A stretch of 64,000 nt of DNA. Source: Meishania sp964351985 (GTDB lineage Bacteria; Bacteroidota; Bacteroidia; Flavobacteriales; Flavobacteriaceae). Within the stretch, counting starts at the first letter, position 1; every line of letters starts with the position of its first letter. The stretch lies in the NCBI GenBank assembly GCA_964351985.1, contig CAYGPR010000016.1, forward strand, positions 1-64,000, read 5' to 3'. A program made the position numbers and the translations under genes. Below the pieces are notes generated by a model, which saw only the letters and a list, made by a program, of their open reading frames with translations, did not search any database and had not been told where the DNA came from. This document shows, piece by piece, positions 8,762 to 19,400 of the stretch.

Positions 8762-9196
8762 ATGAACATTAAAATCATTAACAGATCGTCACACTCGCTA
8801 CCGCACTATGAGACTGGTGCCTCTGCAGGAATGGATTTGAGAGCCAATATTTCTGAAGCGGTCACGTTACAACCTTTAGAGCGGGCGATTATTAAAACCG
8901 GACTTTTCATTGAGCTTCCAGTGGGTTTTGAGGCTCAAGTGCGACCTCGAAGTGGTCTTGCGGCAAAAAAGGGAATTACGGTGCTCAATGCCCCGGGAAC
9001 CATAGATGCAGATTATCGCGGCGAAATCGGCGTGATTCTTGTGAACTTATCTAATGAAGTGTTTACCGTTGAAAATGGTGAGCGTGTGGCTCAACTGGTC
9101 ATCGCAAAACACGAAAGGGCTGAATGGGAGGAGGTAGAAGAGTTGTCGGAAACATCTAGGGGCGAAGGTGGTTTTGGAAGTACGGGGGTAAAATAA
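8762..9196 (+). CDS. dut: dUTP diphosphatase (dUTPase)
   Basis: Hydrolyses dUTP to dUMP and pyrophosphate, keeping uracil out of DNA and feeding dTMP synthesis. All five trimeric dUTPase motifs are visible: AGMDLRA, RPRSGLA, GTIDADYRGEIGV (with the catalytic Asp), ENGERVAQLVI and the C-terminal RGEGGFGSTG. The start is taken as the ATG at 8762 (MNIKIINRSS), giving 144 residues. A GTG 24 nt upstream would add an atypical extension. It follows the flippase gene after 72 bp. Confidence 0.96.
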   Translation: MNIKIINRSSHSLPHYETGASAGMDLRANISEAVTLQPLERAIIKTGLFIELPVGFEAQVRPRSGLAAKKGITVLNAPGTIDADYRGEIGVILVNLSNEVFTVENGERVAQLVIAKHERAEWEEVEELSETSRGEGGFGSTGVK

Positions 9197-9235
9197 AAAG
9201 GCCCTTAACGCCCGATGGGGGAATTAAGAAGCGGA

Positions 9236-9718
9236 ATGAAAAAAGTGAGATTTCTTAGTTTGCTACTGTTTTTGGAACTGTGTTGTGTTCCAATGCAAGC
9301 ACATGCCCAAGATTTCGATTTAAATTTCTTATTTAACCAATGGGCTATTTCGTTTCCTGAGTCTTCCGATGATATTGCCATAGTTAGAAACCCAAAAAGC
9401 GAACACTTTCTCAACCGAAAAGACGTTAGCTCCGTGTATGACTTTACAATCGGAATGGATTCAATAATATTTCAAAAAAAAATGATAAATAGGGAATCAT
9501 GGTGCGGAACGTTTGGAGAAAGGGATATTTTGGGCGAAGAAATTTGGACATTGGATTTTGAAAACAAAAAGTTGCGAAACGACATATATTTTGAATCTTC
9601 CGAAAATCAAGACCATGCCAATTATTCGGCGATTTACAGTATTCAAGTGCTGCAAAGCGATTATATGAAACTCCGTCTGGAAAAAGAACTATTTGAAGGA
9701 GAACTGTTGGATGATTAA
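9236..9718 (+). CDS. Secreted hypothetical protein
   Basis: I do not recognise a family. The start is taken as the ATG at 9236, which gives a clean signal peptide (MKKVRFLSLLLFLELCC...AHAQ) and a 160-residue product. A GTG or ATG further upstream would spoil it. The mature part is acidic and mixed in composition, with no membrane segment. It overlaps the next gene (TPR protein) by 8 nt, so the two are translationally coupled. The context is an envelope-biogenesis cluster. Confidence 0.7.
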   Translation: MKKVRFLSLLLFLELCCVPMQAHAQDFDLNFLFNQWAISFPESSDDIAIVRNPKSEHFLNRKDVSSVYDFTIGMDSIIFQKKMINRESWCGTFGERDILGEEIWTLDFENKKLRNDIYFESSENQDHANYSAIYSIQVLQSDYMKLRLEKELFEGELLDD

Positions 9719-10655
9719 AAAAAGCCACATTTTAGTTTTAATATTAGGATTACTCATAATTCCTTACCCGTTCTATGCCCAAGAAGAACAACCCGAAATC
9801 AGTCTAGAACCAAGTGCCGAGGTTTTTCTAGAAGACTATTCCGATGAATTTCAAGAGAAGTTTTTTGAAGCCTTGAAACAAAAAGGGATTGAAAACCACG
9901 ACAAAGCCATTAATTTGTTGTTGGAATGCAAGCAGTTAGATGACGCAAACAATGTGGTCGACCATGAACTTGCCAAAGCCTATTTTGAGGATAATCAGTT
10001 TATTTCGGCTCAAGGGTATGCCGTTGAAGCCGTACTATCTGAGCCGGCGAACTTTTGGTATTTGAACACTTTGGTGAACGTTTTACAAAATCAAGGCAGT
10101 TCTATGGAAGACGTGAAATCAAAAATCCCTTTGGATAATATCAAGCTTCAAGAAAATCTTGCAGTGATATATTTTAGGAAAGGTAATTATCAGGAGGCTT
10201 TGACAGTATTGAAAGGAATAAAAGGCTCCTCATTTACGAAAGAACTTTCCTCAAAGATCAATGACTCCACAAAAAATGAAGAACAAGTAGAAGAAAGCAG
10301 ATCGGTCAGTTTCTCCGTTACGAATGAAGGCACTTCGGATCCATTCGATGATTACAAAGTGAGAATCGAGGGTTTCATTAGGGGCAATAATCTGGGCATT
10401 TTAGATCAGCTGTCCGCTGAAGCTTTGGAGATTTATCCCTCGCAGCCTTTTTTCTATTACGCACGGGGTTATGCTTTGAATAAAAAGAAAAAGCATAAAG
10501 AGGCCATTGAAGTTCTCGAAGCTGCTCTAGATTATTTATTGGACGACCCTTCACTGGCCAATAAAATCTATCAACAACTTGCTGATGCCTATACGGCAAC
10601 AAATAACACTTCGAAGGCAAATATGTATCTTCGTAAGGTCAAACCCGGATTTTAG
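9711..10655 (+). CDS. Secreted tetratricopeptide-repeat protein
   Basis: 314 residues from the ATG at 9711 (MIKKSHILVL...), with a signal peptide ending near PFYAQ. Helical TPR-like repeats are visible across the chain, for example DHELAKAYFEDNQFISAQ, ENLAVIYFRKGNYQEALTVL and YARGYALNKKKKHKEAIEVL. TPR domains scaffold protein complexes, and a periplasmic or lipid-anchored assembly role is likely. The gene overlaps its upstream neighbour by 8 nt and is 2 bp from the DUF4292 gene, so it belongs to the same operon. Confidence 0.88.
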   Translation: MIKKSHILVLILGLLIIPYPFYAQEEQPEISLEPSAEVFLEDYSDEFQEKFFEALKQKGIENHDKAINLLLECKQLDDANNVVDHELAKAYFEDNQFISAQGYAVEAVLSEPANFWYLNTLVNVLQNQGSSMEDVKSKIPLDNIKLQENLAVIYFRKGNYQEALTVLKGIKGSSFTKELSSKINDSTKNEEQVEESRSVSFSVTNEGTSDPFDDYKVRIEGFIRGNNLGILDQLSAEALEIYPSQPFFYYARGYALNKKKKHKEAIEVLEAALDYLLDDPSLANKIYQQLADAYTATNNTSKANMYLRKVKPGF

Positions 10656-10657
10656 CT

Positions 10658-11455
10658 ATGATAAAAGTACCTCGATTTGCACTGCGCTTTCTGGTTCTCG
10701 GTGCTTTTTTGTTTTTGGCCTCTTCATGTAAATCGAAAAAAATTATTTCCGATGGCACGCTCGATGCCAATATCTCGGCCAAGAACCTGATCAAAACCCA
10801 CTATCAAAATCAACTTGACTTCAAGACCATAAGTGGTAAAATTAAAATTGAGTACTCCGATGGAGATGATGCACAGTCCGTAGGGATCAGTCTTCGCATT
10901 AAAAAGGACCAAGCCATTTGGATGAGCGCTCCCTTGGGCATTTTCAAAGCCTATATTACTCCTGATAGGGTATCCTTTTACAACAAACTCGAGAACACCT
11001 ATTTCGATGGTGATTTTGCATACCTAACCCAACTCTTGGGCACCGAACTCGATTTCAAGAAAGTACAGAATTTATTGTTAGGTGAGGCACTATTCGATTT
11101 GCGCAAGGCAAAATATTCGGTTACCTCAACAGGTGAAACCTATCTTTTGAAGCCAAAAGAACCTATTGAACTTTTCAAGATACTTTTCGAAATCGAACCT
11201 AAGAACTTTAAAATGGCCTCTCAACAGTTGTCACAGCCATCTCAAAAGAGATTGTTGAATATCAATTATAAAAACTACCAGAAAATCTACAAGTGGGTCC
11301 TGCCGAACGAGATATCTATTTTGGCGACCGAAGGAACGAACAGAAATACAATCAACTTAGAGTATCGAAATATGCAGTTTGACGAACCGGTCAACTTCCC
11401 CTATAAGATTCCTAAGGGATATGAAGAAATCGTTTTGACCAAGAATGATATTTAA
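10658..11455 (+). CDS. DUF4292 family lipoprotein
   Basis: A 265-residue lipoprotein with a signal peptide and lipobox (LFLASSC, Cys at about residue 24). The mature part matches the LolA/LolB-like DUF4292 pattern: KTISGKIKIEYSDGDDAQSV, then IRIKKDQAIWMSAPLGIFKA-type strands and a segment ending YRNMQFDEPVNFPYKIP. In this phylum such proteins are thought to carry or receive lipoproteins at the outer membrane, but this is not established. The gene overlaps the EnvC-like gene by 11 nt. Confidence 0.85.
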   Translation: MIKVPRFALRFLVLGAFLFLASSCKSKKIISDGTLDANISAKNLIKTHYQNQLDFKTISGKIKIEYSDGDDAQSVGISLRIKKDQAIWMSAPLGIFKAYITPDRVSFYNKLENTYFDGDFAYLTQLLGTELDFKKVQNLLLGEALFDLRKAKYSVTSTGETYLLKPKEPIELFKILFEIEPKNFKMASQQLSQPSQKRLLNINYKNYQKIYKWVLPNEISILATEGTNRNTINLEYRNMQFDEPVNFPYKIPKGYEEIVLTKNDI

Positions 11456-12680
11456 GAAAACATATCAGTACCGTTGGCTGTTGATTTTAGTCATATTTAT
11501 GGCTCAATCGGTTTTTGCCCAGACTGATGAACAAAAGGCACTCGAAGCAAAACGAGAACGACTACAATCAGAAATACGGGACATCAATAGATTGCTTTTC
11601 GCACAGGAAAAAGAAAAAGGCAATGTTTTGGATCAAATGGAAGCCCTTGATCAAAAAATAAACGTACGCCAACAGTTGATTCGCGTCACCAACCAACAAT
11701 CGAATCTTTTAAATCGGCAAATCAATGCCAACATTCGCAATATTTCCAAACTGCGTGAAGATTTGGAAACCTTGAAGAAAGAATATGGCGACATGATTCA
11801 AAAGTCATATCAGAACAAGTCGAAGCAGAGCCGGTTGATGTTCCTGCTCTCTTCAGAAAATTTTTACCAAGCCTTTAAAAGGCTTCAGTATATGAAGCAG
11901 TACACCGAGTTCAGAAAAAAACAAGGGGAACAGATTATGGAAAAAACCGATGATCTGGCCCGATTGAACAAAGACCTGACCGAAGAGCGCAAGGTCAAGG
12001 AAGTTTTGATAGCACAGAACAAGAAAGCCAAGGCAGAGCTGATGGAGGAAATCAAGAGCCAGAAAGACTTATTGGCGACCATTAGAAAAAACGAAAGCGA
12101 TTATGCGTCCGCCATTGAAAATAAGGAACGCGAGGCCAAAGAAATTGACAAACAGCTTGAAAAATTGATTCGAGAGGCTATAGCTGCCGCGAACAAAGAA
12201 TCGGATAAAACGAATACGAGTGATACATCTAGATTCTTTTTGACTCCCGAAGCGACCATTGTTGCCAATAACTTTTCGGCAAATAAGGGCAAGCTGATCT
12301 GGCCTGTGGAAAAAGGCATCAAAAGTCAAGGTTTTGGGATTTATAGGGATGCGGTATATCCTGGAATAAAACATGAAAGTAACGGAGTTATCATTGCTAC
12401 GGATGAAGGCGCAAAGGCAAGGGCGATTTTTAAGGGCGAGGTGCTGGCCATAATTTCCGTTCCGGGGGGTAATAAAGCGGTACAAATAAAGCATGGAAAC
12501 TTTATTAGCACCTATTATAACTTATCGAATATCTACGTCAAAAAGGGAGATATCGTGGAGGCCAAAACCGAATTGGGCGATATTTATACCAATCGGTCTA
12601 ACGGCCAGACACGGCTAAAATTTTACCTTCATCAGAATACCGATAAGCTGAACCCTGAGGAATGGGTCTATCAATTATAA
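11445..12680 (+). CDS. EnvC-like murein hydrolase activator (coiled coil + degenerate LytM/M23 domain)
   Basis: The 411-residue protein has a signal peptide (MAQSVFAQ) and a long coiled coil at about residues 25-250. A C-terminal M23/LytM-like domain follows (about 285-405, starting KLIWPVEKGIKSQGFG). The metal ligands expected of an active LytM enzyme are not in place: the usual HxxxD becomes HESNG and the HxH strand reads LKFYL. This matches EnvC-type activators, which switch on amidases during cell division instead of cutting peptidoglycan. It ends a coupled set of genes (TPR, DUF4292, this one). Confidence 0.88.
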   Translation: MIFKKTYQYRWLLILVIFMAQSVFAQTDEQKALEAKRERLQSEIRDINRLLFAQEKEKGNVLDQMEALDQKINVRQQLIRVTNQQSNLLNRQINANIRNISKLREDLETLKKEYGDMIQKSYQNKSKQSRLMFLLSSENFYQAFKRLQYMKQYTEFRKKQGEQIMEKTDDLARLNKDLTEERKVKEVLIAQNKKAKAELMEEIKSQKDLLATIRKNESDYASAIENKEREAKEIDKQLEKLIREAIAAANKESDKTNTSDTSRFFLTPEATIVANNFSANKGKLIWPVEKGIKSQGFGIYRDAVYPGIKHESNGVIIATDEGAKARAIFKGEVLAIISVPGGNKAVQIKHGNFISTYYNLSNIYVKKGDIVEAKTELGDIYTNRSNGQTRLKFYLHQNTDKLNPEEWVYQL

Positions 12681-12688
12681 GGAATACT

Positions 12689-13525
12689 ATGGACAAGATT
12701 TTAAATATCAAAGGCACGTTTACACTTCACAATGGAACCAACATGCCCTATTTGGGCCTTGGGACCTATCAATCCGATAATGATCAAGAAGTCATCGATG
12801 CCGTTACATATGCTTTGGAAATCGGATATCGCCATATTGATACAGCTTCGATATATGGCAATGAAGAAGGTGTGGGAAAAGGAATCAGAGAAAGTAATGT
12901 AGCTCGTGAGGCTATTTTTTTGGTTAGTAAGGTGTGGAATGATGATCAAGGCTATGAAAGCACGTTGAAGGCATTTGAAGCAAGCCTAAAACGATTAAAT
13001 ACGGACTATTTGGATCTGTACCTTGTTCATTGGCCGGTACCCGGAAAATACAAGGATACATGGCGTGCTCTTGAAAAATTATATCATGAAAAACGTATTC
13101 GTGCCATTGGGGTCAGCAATTTCATGAGGCATCACCTTGAAGATGTTCTTGAGGGTGCAGAAATTGTTCCTATGGTCAACCAAATGGAATTTCACCCTTA
13201 TGTTGTGCAACAAAACCTTATTGATTTTTGCAAAAGTAAGAACATACAATACGAAGCCTGGTCGCCTTTTATGCAAGGAAAACTTTTCAAATTGGATATT
13301 TGTGATAGGCTAGCAAAGAAATATGGCAAAACACCCGCACAAATAATACTACGTTGGAATTTGCAAAAGGGGGTAGTAACGATACCTAAGTCTACCAAAG
13401 CCAATAGAATAAGTTCTAACGCCGATATCTTTGATTTTGAACTATCGAATGACGAGGTAGCCTATCTCGATAGTTTTGATAGAGGGGAACGTATTGGGCC
13501 TGACCCCAACAACTTTGAATTTTGA
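12689..13525 (+). CDS. Aldo/keto reductase
   Basis: NADPH-dependent reductase of carbonyl compounds. The start is taken as the ATG at 12689 (MDKILNIKG), giving 278 residues. The catalytic tetrad is complete: Asp51, Tyr56 (DTASIYGNEEGVG), Lys81 (LVSKVWN) and His114 (YLVHWP). The C-terminal cofactor signature IPKSTKANRI is present. The start lies 8 bp after the EnvC-like stop, so it may be the last gene of that operon. The 2,5-diketo-gluconate/methylglyoxal reductase type is likely, but the substrate is unknown. It converges on the thioesterase gene with a 4-bp gap. Confidence 0.93.
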   Translation: MDKILNIKGTFTLHNGTNMPYLGLGTYQSDNDQEVIDAVTYALEIGYRHIDTASIYGNEEGVGKGIRESNVAREAIFLVSKVWNDDQGYESTLKAFEASLKRLNTDYLDLYLVHWPVPGKYKDTWRALEKLYHEKRIRAIGVSNFMRHHLEDVLEGAEIVPMVNQMEFHPYVVQQNLIDFCKSKNIQYEAWSPFMQGKLFKLDICDRLAKKYGKTPAQIILRWNLQKGVVTIPKSTKANRISSNADIFDFELSNDEVAYLDSFDRGERIGPDPNNFEF

Positions 13526-13529
13526 AAAT

Positions 13530-14042
13530 CTAGCCCATAAATAAAGCTCGTAGTTCCGTAGCTTCGTTTGGTTTCATTTTCCCGGCAAGTACAAGACTTA
13601 ACTGTTTCCTCCTCAAAGCACCATCAAAGCGTTCTTTTTCAATTTCGGTCTCGGGCTGAAGTGATGGTACTTCGGTAGGTTTTCCAGTTTCGTCAACGGC
13701 TACGAAAGTATAGATGGCTTCATTGGCCTTGGTGCGTTTGCCATTATAGCGATCTTCCATCCAAACATCGATATATACTTCCATTGAAGTATTGAAGGCT
13801 CTTGAAACTGCTGCTTCTACGGTAACTACACTGCCCAACGGAACTGCTTGATTGAAGGCAACATGGTTAACCGATGCGGTAACCGTAATGCGTCGGCTAT
13901 GTCGGCGCGCCGCAATGCTGGCCGCGCGATCCATTCGTGCCAAAAGTTCTCCTCCGAAAAGATTGTTCAAAGGGTTGGTCTCGCTCGGGAGTACCATATC
14001 GGTCATTACAGTTCGTGAATCTTTGGGATTTTTGACTTCCAT
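13530..14042 (-). CDS. Acyl-CoA thioesterase (hotdog fold)
   Basis: A 170-residue hotdog-fold thioesterase of the YciA/BACH type. The conserved stretch NPLNNLFGGELLARMDRAAS followed by IAARRHSRRITVTASVN marks the active-site region. The strand SVVTVEAAVSRAFNTSMEV is typical as well. It hydrolyses acyl-CoA to free acid and CoA. The start is taken as the ATG at 14042 (MEVKNPKDS), because the frame extends upstream through an unconvincing basic stretch that overlaps the SPOR gene. The real start leaves 58 bp to the upstream SPOR gene. Confidence 0.92.
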   Translation of the reverse strand: MEVKNPKDSRTVMTDMVLPSETNPLNNLFGGELLARMDRAASIAARRHSRRITVTASVNHVAFNQAVPLGSVVTVEAAVSRAFNTSMEVYIDVWMEDRYNGKRTKANEAIYTFVAVDETGKPTEVPSLQPETEIEKERFDGALRRKQLSLVLAGKMKPNEATELRALFMG

Positions 14043-14100
14043 ATCACAAATTTTCGGCAAAGATACGAGCAATATATAAGGAGAAAAGCCGGATGTGCTT

Positions 14101-15057
14101 TTATTTTTTTGAAAGCAGCCAAGCATCTTTCGACTGCGTACTCTTGATCTTACGTAGTTCTCGCAGCGCTTCTTGGGCATCGGTATAACGGCTATAGGTA
14201 ACTACATGAAGACCATGATCATTGGTACCCAAATATTCGGCTTCAAAGCCACGTCGCTTTAATTGACCGATTTTCTTATCGGCATTTTTCCTGAAGCGAA
14301 ATGCGCCTGCCACGATGTGGTGGGTTGCGACATGCTTCTTTTTGGTGATGACATCCAAATTAACGGTAGGTAGTTCTATGGGTTTTGCATCAAAAAAGGT
14401 TGCTTCCTGAATATGCTCCGAGACTTTTTGCTGTGCCTCCTCTTGAGCCAGTTGTTGGGCATTTACGGTTTCGTTGTAAAAGCGTAGCCCTGTTAATCCT
14501 GTAGAAACGGCCAAAAGAAAAATAGCCGCATATTTTAGATAGGGCCGAAGTGTGAATTCAGAATGCCTTTTTTGTTCAGGAGTTATGATGAACGGAATAC
14601 GCTCTTCTAGTTCGGCCACCTCCTCTTTTAGTACTTCGCGGATCACAGGGGCGGATGCAAATGACGATAGCCCGAACGAAGAGGTCAAATAGTTCACCTT
14701 GTCCGAAGGTTGAAATACGATTTTAGCATCACTGTTCAAAAAAAGCTTCCCGACATTGGTAAGCGTCAAATGCTCGCCTTGAATCAACTTCCCTTTCCAG
14801 ATCTTGACCAAGTCGGTCAGTTTGGCCAACATCTCCTCATAAGATACTTTCTCTGCCTCCGCCATATAAGACACCAATAAGCCGTCGTTCGAGGTCAATT
14901 GAGCGTTGAATGAAAGCGATTTTGATGGAGGATAAAAAGTATTGGCATTGGTATCGATGACCGCAGACTTTGTTTGCGTCAAAAAAGCACCAAAGTCGGG
15001 GACGACCACACAGTTGTAACGATATAATAATTCGGCTATATAGTGTTCTAAGGCCAT
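14101..15057 (-). CDS. HU (CCDC81-like) and SPOR domain membrane protein
   Basis: 318 residues. The N-terminal part (about 1-125, with CVVVPDFGAFLTQ and LTLTNVGKLFL) resembles the bacterial CCDC81-type HU domain. One membrane helix lies at about 174-192 (YAAIFLLAVSTGLTGL). A SPOR domain lies at about 245-318 (HHIVAGAFRFRKNADKKI then GLHVVTYSRYTDAQEALREL). SPOR domains bind denuded glycan strands at division septa, so a role in cell division is likely. The topology is cytoplasmic HU-like part, one helix, periplasmic SPOR. It is divergent from dprA with 89 bp between starts. Confidence 0.9.
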   Translation of the reverse strand: MALEHYIAELLYRYNCVVVPDFGAFLTQTKSAVIDTNANTFYPPSKSLSFNAQLTSNDGLLVSYMAEAEKVSYEEMLAKLTDLVKIWKGKLIQGEHLTLTNVGKLFLNSDAKIVFQPSDKVNYLTSSFGLSSFASAPVIREVLKEEVAELEERIPFIITPEQKRHSEFTLRPYLKYAAIFLLAVSTGLTGLRFYNETVNAQQLAQEEAQQKVSEHIQEATFFDAKPIELPTVNLDVITKKKHVATHHIVAGAFRFRKNADKKIGQLKRRGFEAEYLGTNDHGLHVVTYSRYTDAQEALRELRKIKSTQSKDAWLLSKK

Positions 15058-15146
15058 ATCGACAAATATTGGAAAAAATCGGACGGTTCAAAACCCCGAA
15101 CGTAACTTTTTATTAACATTAAATTTTATGTATTTTGTGAATAACT

Positions 15147-16265
15147 ATGAGCGATTCACAACTCTCTGAAGAAGAATTGATTGCCCTTTTGCGACTGCAG
15201 AACATTCCGAATATTGGTGATGTGATTGCCAAAAAATTGATTTCACACTGCGGTGGACCGATGGCTGTTTTTAAGGATAGACGGCAGCAACTGCTGAAAA
15301 TTGATGGTATAGGTACTTACACGCTTCAAGGGCTTTACGATACCGAGCATCTAGAGGCCGCTCAACAGGAGTATGAGTACATTAAGAGGAATAACCTAGG
15401 CTATTCCTATTTTATGGGGGAAGACTACCCAATGCTCTTAAAGCATTGTATCGATGGCCCTATCTTACTTTTCAAAAGAGGTAATATCGATTTAACGGGC
15501 CGTAGGATTATCAGTATTGTGGGAACACGTAATATTACTAGTTATGGTACTGCATTTTGTGAGCGGTTTATTGAGGAAATAGCCCCCTTAGACCCTATCA
15601 TTGTGAGCGGTTTTGCCTATGGAATCGATATCTGCGCTCAAAGAGCTGCTATAAAGCATGGTCTTCAAACTATAGGATGTCTTGCCCATGGATTAAATCA
15701 GATCTATCCAAAAGTGCACTCCAAGTATATGTCCGATGTGGAGAAAAATGGAGGATTCTTCACCGAATTCTGGAGTACGAGCAATCCCGATCGTGAAAAT
15801 TTTCTGAAGCGCAATCGGATCATAGCGGGTATGGCCGAAGCGACGGTGGTCGTAGAATCGGCTGAAAGAGGAGGAAGTTTGGTTACTGCTGACATTGCCA
15901 ATAGCTATAACCGCGATGTGTTTGCAGTTCCGGGTAGGGCACAAGACAAATTCAGTTCTGGCTGCAATAACCTTATCAAACAACAAAAAGCCCAGATGCT
16001 GACCTCGGCGGCCGATTTGGTCTATCTTTTAGGATGGGAAGTCGAGAAAGCGGAATCCAAAACAGTGCAGAAGCAACTTTTTGTAGAATTGGACGACACC
16101 GAACAATCGATCTATTCCTATTTACAAAAAGATGGGAAACAGTTGTTGGACAGTATCGCCCTAGAATGCAAAATACCTATTTTTAGGGTTTCATCTACCC
16201 TTCTGAATATGGAAATGAAGGGAGTAATTCGGCCGTTACCGGGGAAATTGTTCGAGGCCATATAG
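15147..16265 (+). CDS. dprA: DNA-processing protein DprA
   Basis: Loads RecA on incoming single-stranded DNA during natural transformation. The 372-residue protein has an N-terminal helical helix-hairpin-helix part (LQNIPNIGDVIAKKLISHCG). The Rossmann-like core has all the signatures: ISIVGTRNITSYG, VSGFAYGIDICAQRAA, CLAHGLNQIYP and ESAERGGSLVTADIA. A C-terminal winged-helix segment follows (about 310-372). It is divergent from the HU/SPOR gene. recA lies elsewhere in this window but is not linked to it. Confidence 0.96.
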   Translation: MSDSQLSEEELIALLRLQNIPNIGDVIAKKLISHCGGPMAVFKDRRQQLLKIDGIGTYTLQGLYDTEHLEAAQQEYEYIKRNNLGYSYFMGEDYPMLLKHCIDGPILLFKRGNIDLTGRRIISIVGTRNITSYGTAFCERFIEEIAPLDPIIVSGFAYGIDICAQRAAIKHGLQTIGCLAHGLNQIYPKVHSKYMSDVEKNGGFFTEFWSTSNPDRENFLKRNRIIAGMAEATVVVESAERGGSLVTADIANSYNRDVFAVPGRAQDKFSSGCNNLIKQQKAQMLTSAADLVYLLGWEVEKAESKTVQKQLFVELDDTEQSIYSYLQKDGKQLLDSIALECKIPIFRVSSTLLNMEMKGVIRPLPGKLFEAI

Positions 16266-16398
16266 TTTCTTCCAAACTATTGGGTCGGTAATCAAAGAAT
16301 AGTTCTTCTAAAAGCCGTTCGAATGGTAGTTCATCGATAAAACGTTTCAATTAAAGGCAATATTCTCTTTCTGAAACAGCAGTAAAAAAAAAGCAAAC

Positions 16399-16416
16399 AG
16401 ACCGAGCGGTCTTTTT
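16399..16416. terminator. Intrinsic terminator between convergent dprA and the large TonB-plug gene
   Basis: Stem agacc/ggtct with a GAGC loop, followed by a T run on the plus strand and preceded by an A run (16384-16392) that acts as a T run on the minus strand. It can serve both converging genes. The rest of 16266-16433 holds nothing I can support. Confidence 0.65.
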
Positions 16417-16433
16417 CATTAAAGGAGGGCAAA

Positions 16434-19400
16434 TTATCGTATTGGCCCACTTTTAGTGCCAAAAGTCTCCAAATACGTTCCTGGGGTGCCGTTTTTCGAG
16501 AGGCTCTCAATGGATACTTGTATTTCTTTTGCCGAATCTGAATTGAAAAATTCTATCTTGGCATTTCCATTCATATCAGTCAAAACAGATGGAGTCCAAT
16601 ACAAGGTGGCTCGATAGTCGGGTGCTTCATGGCGGTCTAATTTCATATCATATTTCGGGGAGTAAAATGTTTTTCCCGCTGCATGGCCAAAAACAGTTGC
16701 TTTTGGCAAGTTGCTTTCGTCAGGCAAGGAGTAATACCCTTGTTTTGTATAAATCAAGATTATGCCGCCCTGACCTTGTAGCGCAGAGATCATGGCAGCC
16801 GTACCCCCTTTCAATACTTCGATTCTCTCGATCGACCGAACATCCAAGCTAAGAACAGAACCTGGTATCGGTGATTCTGCTGTTGCTATACCTGAACCGC
16901 TAAGCCCACTTCGAGGTTGTTCTCCCAATCCCCCGCTTTGTAGCGTTGGGACCGACGTGGGCATTTGGGCCGATGTGGCCTCAAATTGTTGTACTCCGTC
17001 TATTAGCCACAATGGATTACCTCCGTTCCTTATACTGATTCTCCTATCCATGCCAGTGCCGGAGACGCGAATTCCCGCAATCCCACTTAAAAGTTGGAAA
17101 ATATCATTTAAAGGTTCTTTGTCGTCAGAGTATATTGTGACGTCAGGTAGGATGCCGGCAACCGAAGGCAATGCCGCCGTGACCATATCGATTCTATCGG
17201 CTGCTACTGTTACCTCATCTAACATTGTGGTATTATCAAATGAGAATAGTGAATCCATTTTCGAGCGTGCTGTAGCGAACTCTAAAAAAGTATCGTCTTC
17301 CTGGTTTTCAAAAGGCATTAGGGTTTTGAATTCGGGTTTTGGGGCTTTATATGTTCCTTCGTCCAATTCAACAACGATTTCTATGGGCTTCTCTTTTTCA
17401 TTTTGAGCATTGAATACAAGCTTAACACTATCCTTTTGGTTTAGATTCTCAATAAGGAACTTTCCTTTTTCATCAGTTGTCGTTGTATAAAGCTTCGTTT
17501 CTTCGCTCGATTTGGCAAAAACGGAAAGAACACTATTGATTAAAGGTCGATTCTTTACCTTATAGGCAGTACCTGAGATTTTTAGCCCTTGTGAAAATGA
17601 AATTTTTTTTTGGACCATATCTTCTTGCCAAAGCTCTGGCCAATCGAACTTGCGCCAACCGTGGGTCATCATCACAAGGTCCAATCGATTCACAGTACTT
17701 CTCGTTTGGTCCTTAAATAGGAATCCCGGGTTTTCGATTTGTCCCTTTACTTCGGATTCCAATAAAAGATGGGTCAAAATGTTCGAAGAAGTCGAACTTT
17801 TTAAGGATTGTTCGGTATCGGTAACGGCTACCGATATTTCGGTCGAAATCGGTCGGCCATCGGTATCGGTGACATTAACGTTAAGCGTTATTTTATCCCT
17901 TTTCCCAGGTTTTGATGGTGTAATGTTGGCGCGAATCACCAACTCATCTTGATTATTGACGAAAAGTGCGCGTTCGCACCATGGTTTTCTTTCTTCGTCA
18001 AAAAGGGTAAGGGTCAAAACACCACTCGGAATTTTAGTTTTGGGAATGTCAAATGAAAGGGTCGGCCGAAAACCGAATTTAAATTTTCCTTGATAAAATT
18101 TTTTATTGCGGAGACTTCCAATAATATAAAATGCCTTGTTTCTTATACTTTCGCTGGCGGAAACAGTAACCCGAATACTTTTTTCGCTAGAATTATTTAT
18201 GGAAAGTGAATATCCCTCGTTTAGAATCTTTGGCAATGGGAATTGCCGGCCACTGTCAAGAATGGCCTTATAACGTTCCCCCTTTTTTGGAACTAATTGA
18301 AAAAATCCGGCCCCGTTTTCCAAAGTATTCAGTTGAGCCGATATTTTCCCTTCGGAGTCCACAACCTGTCCTTTTATATCTTTTCCCAGACCGTTGCTGC
18401 CAACCGCTCTGAAAGCCATCTTTATGGGAAGGTTCGCTACGGCATATCCTCCTTCGGGGAAAAACTGTAGGTCCGTACCATCTTTGGCCTCAAGCCCAGT
18501 TTGTTTCTCTGAATCTCCGGTGATTTTGATTGTTTTCGTGTAGAAAAAATCTGGGTCAAAATTTCGCATCCAATCGGTATAGGCTCTCAATTGATAATTG
18601 CCTTTAGGGATGTATTTTGGAATTTTTAATGATCCTGACGCCCTTCCACTGGCTAATTCATGTGACTGTGATACTAATATGGTATTATTCGGCCCGATTA
18701 AATCGATATAAAGTACTTTGCTGGCGAGATTATATTCCAAAAAACTTCCTAGGGTTGAGTAGGCGCTATACCAGAGTTCTTCCCCTTCGGTGAAAATATC
18801 CCGGTCAGTATGTAGGTATACTTTTTCAAGAATGTTATGTTGGGTGTAGCGGTTCATTTTTTCCGATAATTCCTGAATAAACATATCCTGGGAAATATCC
18901 GCGTCCATGACCCCGATGTTTTCGGCACTATTCAAAAAAACCGAATTGAAGGCCTTATTCTGTTCAAAAGAGGATATGATTTCTTCTTCAATAGGGGTTC
19001 TTTTGACGATTGGGTTGTCGGCCCAAAATTCTTGATTGTATCCAATGTCGTCCAGTTTATCCCAATCGCTTTGGTTCCTTTTGAGTCTGCTGCCCAACTT
19101 TTTACGTGAAGTCGGGTTGTAATGTTCAAAGAAAACCAAAGATGAAGTTGTTGCGGTGTAATATTGCAGACTGTCGTTTTTATAGTAGTCAAATTCTTGA
19201 TCTACTTTGATATAATCTAAAATTAAGGCACCATCTTTTTTATAGGTGATTTCATAGGCAATTCTATAATCTTTCCAAGAGCCGTTCTCGGTGGTAAGTC
19301 GGGTAAGCTTCAGGTCATCCCTCGAAAGGTTCCCCTTTATTTTTAGAATATTATAATTTTCAGTATCAATATAGATTTCTCCTTCAAAAGTAGGCGTTGC

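Noticed and set aside
12069..12494. 141-residue frame antisense to the EnvC-like gene
   Set aside because: Shadow of a well-supported gene.
16266..16398. Minus-strand peptide RFIDELPFERLLEELFFDYR
   Set aside because: Looks protein-like but runs antisense into dprA, has no start and no support beyond composition.
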